This document shows positions 6,914 through 11,350 of a stretch of DNA of 11,350 nt, in pieces. Below the pieces are notes generated by a model. It was not told where the DNA came from. It searched no databases and saw only the letters and a list, made by a program, of their open reading frames with translations. The position numbers and the translations under genes were made by a program. Source of the stretch: Goniomonas avonlea (Eukaryota > Cryptophyceae > Goniomonadida > Goniomonadaceae); assembly GCA_003573635.1 (NCBI GenBank), contig QUTJ01031389.1, positions 1 to 11,350 on the forward strand. Direction: 5' to 3'. Numbering within the stretch: position 1 is the stretch's first letter; each line of letters opens with the position of its first letter.

Positions 6914-8969
6914 ATGCCAGAGAAGGAAGAGCTCTGGGATCGCCTTCTTCGGGAGTCGCTTCGGCGGACTGCTCGTGAGCCTTGTACAATTCTTATCATC
7001 GGTGAGTCTCACGAACTATCCATCAGCTGCCTTTGTCGTTGTCTCACAGCTTTCATAGGCGACCAAGGTGCTGGCAAGAAGGCGATCTGGTCCCGCCTAC
7101 ATAACAAGCGGCTGAACGTTGCCCAGTGTGCACCTCTGCACTATGCTTTTGTTGATGTACAGATGGATGAAGTTGACGCGGATGGTCTGTATTGGACCAT
7201 TGGCCGCATTTCGACTCAAACTCGATCCGCAGATGTCACTCGCGTGAACCTGTGGGCCATGAAAGGAGGCTTTTCGGACAGCGAGCTGTTGTCACACGCA
7301 ATCAATGCAGATACCATTGCACGATCTTGCATCATACTGGTCGTGGACCTCTCCCAACCACGGTCCATCCACGACACAATTGCAAGATGGTCGAAGATTT
7401 TGTCAGAACACACCAAAAAGGTGTTTGCGGAACTTGGGCCCGAGGCTTCAAAAAAGCTCTGTGCTCGACGTAAGAGTGCCTTGCGTTCTATCAGTGTCAC
7501 TGACGCTATCCCAGAGGAGAGCGCCTACATGCATTACACCGAGCCCAAGCCCGTCGAGGAGGGCTCGGAGCCACAGCCCACCCCTATCCCTGCAGAGGAC
7601 GATGTATGTTGTTGCCACCCGGGTTGCTGATAGGTCGGTCTGATTTGCTTCTCTCAGTTGGATATGCCGCTCCCAGACGGCGTCCTCAGGGTGAATTTGG
7701 GCGTGCCGTTCATTGTGGTTTGCAACAAGGTACTCCGCCGTCTTGAACGCAGTCTTGTGAGCGCTCCGTTGTGGTCTCGTTAAATCCCAACTACAGAGCG
7801 ATCAAATGGAAGCACTGGAACGTACCAACGCGATGCAAGATCTTCAGTGGGATGTGATCCAGCAGGACTTGCGTCGTTTTTGCATCGAACGTATGTCGTA
7901 CTCATAGATCTCTCTGGCTTCGTCCCCCCCTTCCCAGATCTGTGGCTGTTCAGCGGTTCGTGGGTTTGACCCCGCCCACCTCACACGCACTGGCAGACGG
8001 CGGCTCGTTAATATACACATCGGTGCCGAATGGGAACAACTGCGCGCTGCTGTGGGACTATCTGGTCCATTCCCTGCACCTACAGAACACGCCCTTCACT
8101 CACGTGGCCTCGGTGCTGCAGAAGGACGGCGTTTTTGTGCCCGCTGGTATGGCTACAGAGATATTTTTGTGTTACTCTTGTTGCGGAAAATGTCCTCCGA
8201 AATAGCAACGTTTTGCGGTAGTATCGCCATAACGGTGGCGGATGGAGTTGCCCCAGTGCAACGTGTGACGCGTGATTCCACAAGAGTGGAAAATACCATA
8301 TGATATAGCAACCGATAGTCTGTTTTGCGGAAGGAGGCTCTTCCTGTTTGGTGGGATTTCGCTGTGTGTGCGCGGGGGGAGACTTTTGCAACTGACAAAA
8401 ACCTAGGCCAGTTTTCTTGCCGGTCGGGGAATCAGACCAAACGCAGCCCTTAAGGGAGGCTTCTGGAGACAGACAGACAGACAGAGTATTCAAGCACCCA
8501 GGAGACTGAACGAACGCAGGGTGGGATACGGACGGTAAAGTGTCTGTGCTTTTGGATGCTGAGGCGGCTGCCAAAGCAAAGAAATTGTTGCTCGCTGGCG
8601 CCCCCGGGAAAGAAAAGCGATCAGGCGGCGAGCCAATCGTTGTTGCTGTCGAAGAGCAGGTGTGCCTCGGAGTGTGTAGCCAAGTTGAGCTGTCAATCGC
8701 CATGAAGTAGGCCAGAGAGTGACGAAAAACATGCCCAAAGCTCTCTCTCCCCCCACCTGGTGCAGGCATGCATGTGTGACCCTCACAAGTCCACCCCCCT
8801 TCCATGGTCGCGATTTGGTGCTCTCACGAGCATCACCACCAATTTCCGGTGCCATCGGTATATCTATTCCGACAACTGGCAGTACAACATCTGCTCAAAG
8901 GGCATGCGTTGCATCCGCCTGGTCCCCCCACCCCCCATCCCTCTCACTCCCTCGCTTCACTCCTGTCCA

Positions 8970-9023
<54 letters not shown>

Positions 9024-11073
9024 AGTGAGACCGGCTGTGTGCGTTAGTGTGTGCTGTGCTCGTGGCTTGTGTGTTTGTGTGCTGTGGTGTGTGTGTCTGT
9101 GCGTGTCTGTGTGTCATTGTTTGGTGTTCGTGCGAGGTGTGTGCGAGGTGCGCGCGCGCGCGCGGGTGTATTGCGTGCTTGTGTGTGTCTTTAGTGCGTG
9201 GTGTCTTGAGGGCTCACTGTCCTTTTGCCACGGCAGCACGGTGGCACTACCACACACACACACACACACAATCAAACCGACTCGAGTTCACGCACTCACA
9301 CACAATCAAGACACGCGCTCACTACCCCGCACACGCACACCCCATGCACTGCATGCTCACTTCCGCCCACAGCACTGACCTCACCACTGAAACCCACCAC
9401 ATGGTCTGCAACTGTGTGGCCTCTTGTTTTGCGCTGCGGGCTCAGTTTTAGGGTTTAGGCACAGGTTACAGGTACACATGAACCATGGCAGATCTATGAT
9501 GGATAATCGGCCGAATACGTTTCTGCAATCTGATAAACGGACGAGGTCCGAGCTAAATTTAGACAATGCCCACAAGATTTTTTGACGTGGCGATTCGACA
9601 ATCTATTTTTTGACCGTCCTTTAATTATTCAGATGAGGATCTTGGTCTGAATTCGGATTGCAGAAACAGCATGATGTGCACCGTGTGTGTGTGTGCTGTG
9701 GTGTCTGTGTGTCTCTGTGTGTGTGTCTCTCTCTCTCTGTGTGTCATTGTTTGGTGTGCGTGCGAGGTGTGTGCGAGGTGCGAGCGCGCGCGGGGGTCTA
9801 TTGCCCGCGTGCGTGTGTCTTTGGTGCGTGGTGTCTTGAGTGCTGAGGGGTTTGCCGATGGTTGGAGCGACACACACTCATGCGCCACACCCAGGAGTTC
9901 TTGAAGAAACAGAAGGAGGATCTGGAGCGTGTGCTGTCCTCTTCCGCAGTGCCACGCGAGCGCCGCACGGACGTGCAGAAGCGAGACGAGGTGAGCTGTC
10001 ACAGGCAGAAAGCGTGAGTGCAACAGGCAGAATGAGTGCACGCAACAGGCAGAAAGCGCGAGTGTGGTGCGAGTGCAACAGGCCTCAAGCGTGAGTGCAA
10101 CAGGCCTCAAGAGGAGTGGGGTGTTAGTGCAGCAGGCAGAAAGCGCGAGTGTGGTGTGAGTGCAACAGGTAGAAAGCGCGAGTGTGGTGTGAGCGTGCAA
10201 CAGGCAGAAAGCATGAGTGGGGTGTGAGTGCAACGGGCCTCAAGCGTGACTGCAACAGGCCTCAAGCGTGAGTGTGGTGTGAGTGCAACAGGCAGAAAGC
10301 ATGAGTGGGGTGTTAGTGCAGCAGGCAGAAAGCGCGCGTGTGGTGTGAGTGCAGCAGGCAGAAAGTGTGAGTGCATCAGGCGCTCTCTCTGTGCCCCCCC
10401 CCCCCACCCCGCGCGTCCTCTCTCTTATGCCTTCAGACAGGTTCCTAGATTTCCTACAGGGGGGCGACAGACAAAACTGTGTAACCAGTTTGAGCTGTCG
10501 CCCCCCTCTAGATTGCCGTGGCCGCTCCCTGAATGGCTTGACTCCTCCTCTCCCTCTCTCTTGCCGTGGACGTCAGCACCACCTTGACAGCCGCAGCCAG
10601 CGATTGGTTGGGGTCCAGTACCTCAGAGAGAGAGGGGGGAAGCGGGAGAGGGAGAGAGGGAGAGGGAGAGGGAGTGGGAGAGGGAGCGGGAGAGGGCGGC
10701 AGAGAGAGAGAGCGGGAGGGAGGAAATCGGTTTGCGGGCACCACAGTGACAATGTCATCCTATGGCGGAGGAGAGGCAGAGACAGCGCTCTTGACTCAGG
10801 CCTGAGTCCATCTGACCGAGAGATTCTCGTTGGTTTAGGCCTGTTGGGGGACTGTCAGACCAGATCATCCTTGTGACTTGCCAAGTGTTTGTTTGTGAGA
10901 GTACAAGAGAGAAGCGCAACGTAACTGTTTTTTTCCAGGCCAAGGCTGCGGTGGCTGCGTTGCCTAGTGATGGCGGGGCCGTGCCGAGCAAGGAGGCTGC
11001 AGAGGCAGACGTCACCAGCCCTGGCGGGACCAAGAAGCAGCCTTCAGAGGAAGCCTTGGTCAATTTTTTCCAG
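6914..11073 (+). CDS. Cytoplasmic dynein 1 light intermediate chain (DLIC), eight exons visible, 3' partial
   Basis: DLIC is a subunit of the cytoplasmic dynein motor that couples the heavy chain to cargo adaptors. Exons: 6914-7001, 7059-7603, 7658-7729, 7797-7890, 7997-8146, 8520-8659, 9895-9990 and 10939-11073. They join in phase to 440 residues. Domains: an N-terminal LWDRLLRE helix; a Ras-like fold with Walker A GDQGAGKK (30-37), SIHDTIARWSKIL, and GVPFIVVCNKSD (226-237, the NKxD motif completed across a splice); GGSLIYTSV; VFVPAGWD, a hallmark sequence split by the 373-nt intron 5; then EFLKKQKEDLERVL and a Ser/Pro/Ala-rich C-terminal region. SEEALVNFFQ (431-440) corresponds to the adaptor-binding helix of dynein-1 LICs and argues against the shorter ciliary D2LIC. 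Introns are 57, 54, 67, 106, 373, 1235 and 948 nt, then one starting at 11074. In Walker A, the usual Ser/Thr is Lys37. The ATG at 6914 is the first in frame. Confidence 0.94.
8972..9021. repeat. (TG)n microsatellite, about 25 units
   Basis: An uninterrupted alternating TG run of about 50 bp inside DLIC intron 6. It is followed by a longer, imperfect GT-rich stretch to about 9200. Confidence 0.97.
9251..9270. repeat. (CA)10 microsatellite
   Basis: Ten CA units, complementary to the TG run at 8972-9021 and about 230 bp from it. The surrounding 9270-9345 is also CA- and CACTCAC-rich. Confidence 0.95.
9446..9459 (+). repeat. Short TTTAGGG-like patch
   Basis: TTTTAGGGTTTAGG is two units of the plant/algal-type telomere repeat, the second incomplete. 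It is too short to be sure it is not chance. Confidence 0.3.
10000..10380. repeat. Minisatellite of two interleaved unit types with splice-site-like ends
   Basis: About nine copies of a unit based on CAACAGGCAGAAAGCG (roughly 33 bp with GAGTGTGGTGTGAGTG) mix with four copies of a shorter unit CAACAGGCCTCAAGCG (about 22 bp). The array begins within the first 12 bases of DLIC intron 7. Most units read CAACAG (acceptor-like), then GCAGAAAGC or GCCTCAAGC, then GTGAGTG (donor-like). Confidence 0.92.
10624..10728. repeat. Homopurine GA tract
   Basis: About 105 bp almost entirely of A and G on the plus strand (GAGAGGGAGAGGGAGTGGGAGAG-like), with only a few C or T interruptions, inside DLIC intron 7. 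Such tracts can adopt triplex structures. Confidence 0.9.
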
Positions 11074-11091
11074 GTGTGTGCATGTTTTCGC

Positions 11092-11311
11092 ACCCACATC
11101 GATGACCGGCTCGGTGTTGGCTGCGGCGACCGCTGCGCCCAACGCCTGGGTGACCAAGTCGGTGTTTGAGAGCTCCAACGTTCAGCGAGCTGTGAACACG
11201 CTGACGTTCACGATCCAGCCGCCGTCGAACATGGCGCAGTATGACCACATCACGATCCGCACGCACGCCCGTGAGAAAGAAGCAAGCTTCAGAATTGGGC
11301 ATTTTTTCTGA
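11092..11311 (+). other. Protein-like ORF fragment inside the presumed DLIC intron 8
   Basis: A frame beginning MTGSVLAAATAAP (ATG at 11102) reads AVNTLTFTIQPPSNM and AQYDHITI. It then degenerates at RTHAREKE and stops at 11311. The NTLTFTI...ITI pattern recalls beta-sandwich repeats found in very large secreted or surface proteins of some algae. It is more GC-rich than the adjacent intron and fits no known part of DLIC, whose next residues should continue the NFFQ helix. It may be an inserted gene fragment, an exon of another transcript, or chance. Confidence 0.35.
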
Positions 11312-11343
11312 GGGGGAGGGAGGAGAGAATTGGGCATTTTTTT
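11291..11343. repeat. Short direct repeat AGAATTGGGCATTTTTT
   Basis: The 17-bp word occurs at 11291-11307 and again at 11326-11342, separated by a G-rich AGGGGGAGGGAGG spacer at the right edge of the window. Confidence 0.9.
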
Positions 11344-11350
11344 CCGATTT

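Larger units (their letters stand above)
9069..9840. repeat. Direct duplication of a GT-rich block (9069-9210 and 9683-9840)
   Basis: Both copies contain GTGCTGTGGTGT, then TGTGTGTCATTGTTTGGTGT, CGTGCGAGGTGTGTGCGAGG, a CG-dinucleotide run, and end GTGCGTGGTGTCTTGAG. Beyond simple GT repetition, the shared unique words show common ancestry. The copies are about 630 bp apart, start to end, within DLIC intron 6. Confidence 0.9.
8660..9894 (+). other. Giant DLIC intron 6 (1235 nt)
   Basis: The flanking exons end in VEEQ and start with EFLKKQ, in phase 0, with donor GTGTGC and acceptor ACCCAG. The interior has a (GT)25 run, a (CA)10 run, a duplicated GT-rich block and a telomere-like patch. The long frames inside it (for example around 8719-9378) translate as VCVCVC and are artefacts. 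Confidence 0.85.
9991..10938 (+). other. Giant DLIC intron 7 (948 nt)
   Basis: Donor GTGAGC follows the codons for QKRDE and acceptor TTTTTTCCAG precedes those for AKAAVAALP, phase 0. The intron holds a minisatellite, a poly-C run near 10395-10405 and a homopurine tract. I found no convincing exon inside it, although a small one cannot be excluded. Confidence 0.75.

Noticed and set aside
8080-8805. 241-codon minus-strand frame
   Set aside because: It is antisense to DLIC exons 5 and 6 and the introns around them. It has no recognisable domain and no sign of its own splice sites or promoter.
8860-8920. YSDNWQYNICSKG as a possible DLIC exon after VFVPAG
   Set aside because: The true continuation is WDTDGKVSVLLD at 8522, which completes the conserved PAGWD motif in phase. 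The later segment lies in intron 6.
8719-9378. 219-codon and similar plus-strand frames translating to VCVCVC
   Set aside because: They are products of the TG microsatellite within DLIC intron 6; the flanking dynein exons splice over them.
9625-10233. 202-codon minus-strand frame with LLHAHTTLALSTCC repeats
   Set aside because: It is the antisense of the minisatellite and the GT-rich duplicated block, with no independent coding evidence.
10036-10376. Frames with repeated NRPQE-, GRKRECG- or LPVALTPHS-like units as a repeat protein
   Set aside because: All six frames are periodic because the DNA is a minisatellite. It sits in an intron between well-supported dynein exons.
10000-10380. CRISPR array
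   Set aside because: The units are contiguous with no unique spacers, and the host is eukaryotic.

Overview
The window looks like nuclear DNA of a eukaryotic protist. The most likely source is a photosynthetic or recently photosynthetic flagellate, and a cryptophyte-like alga is my best guess, though the sequence does not prove it. The evidence is dense GT-AG introns, most of them only 40-67 nt. The window also has an anaphase-promoting-complex gene, a cytoplasmic dynein light intermediate chain and a type I (microbial) rhodopsin. GC content is roughly balanced, and no operons or bacterial-type signals are seen.

Layout, left to right. (1) 211-1778, minus: N-terminal half of APC8/CDC23, nine exons visible; the gene continues past the left edge. 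(2) 1779-2171: divergent promoter region. (3) 2172-3109, plus: a three-exon, 264-residue multi-pass membrane protein resembling the DUF5765 type. (4) 3110-3470: convergent spacer holding a degraded copy of the 3' end of the next gene. (5) 3471-4906, minus: a complete seven-exon rhodopsin, 333 residues, rebuilt by following the helices from exon to exon. (6) 4907-5273: divergent spacer with a 9-bp-arm palindrome. (7) 5274-5942, plus: an unrecognised ORF. (8) 5943-6435: no gene seen. (9) 6436-6768, minus: a small, lysine-rich hypothetical protein. (10) 6769-6913: 145-bp divergent spacer. (11) 6914-11073 and beyond, plus: dynein light intermediate chain, eight exons visible and the end not reached. 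It has two giant introns full of microsatellites, a minisatellite, a segmental duplication and a homopurine tract. (12) 11092-11311: an ORF fragment of different character, apparently inside the last intron.

The genes share no pathway; they are neighbours in head-to-head and tail-to-tail pairs. Two things unite the window. First, many introns use donors of the form GTGCGT or GTACG rather than GTRAGT. Second, introns are either minimal (40-67 nt) or enlarged, and several enlarged ones are built from tandem repeats that resemble splice junctions. The most notable protein is the rhodopsin. It has the retinal lysine and the Schiff-base counterion, but cysteine at the proton-donor site (a D-T-C motif), tryptophan at the bacteriorhodopsin Gly122 position, glutamine at the Glu204 position, and an extra N-terminal domain of about 80 residues.
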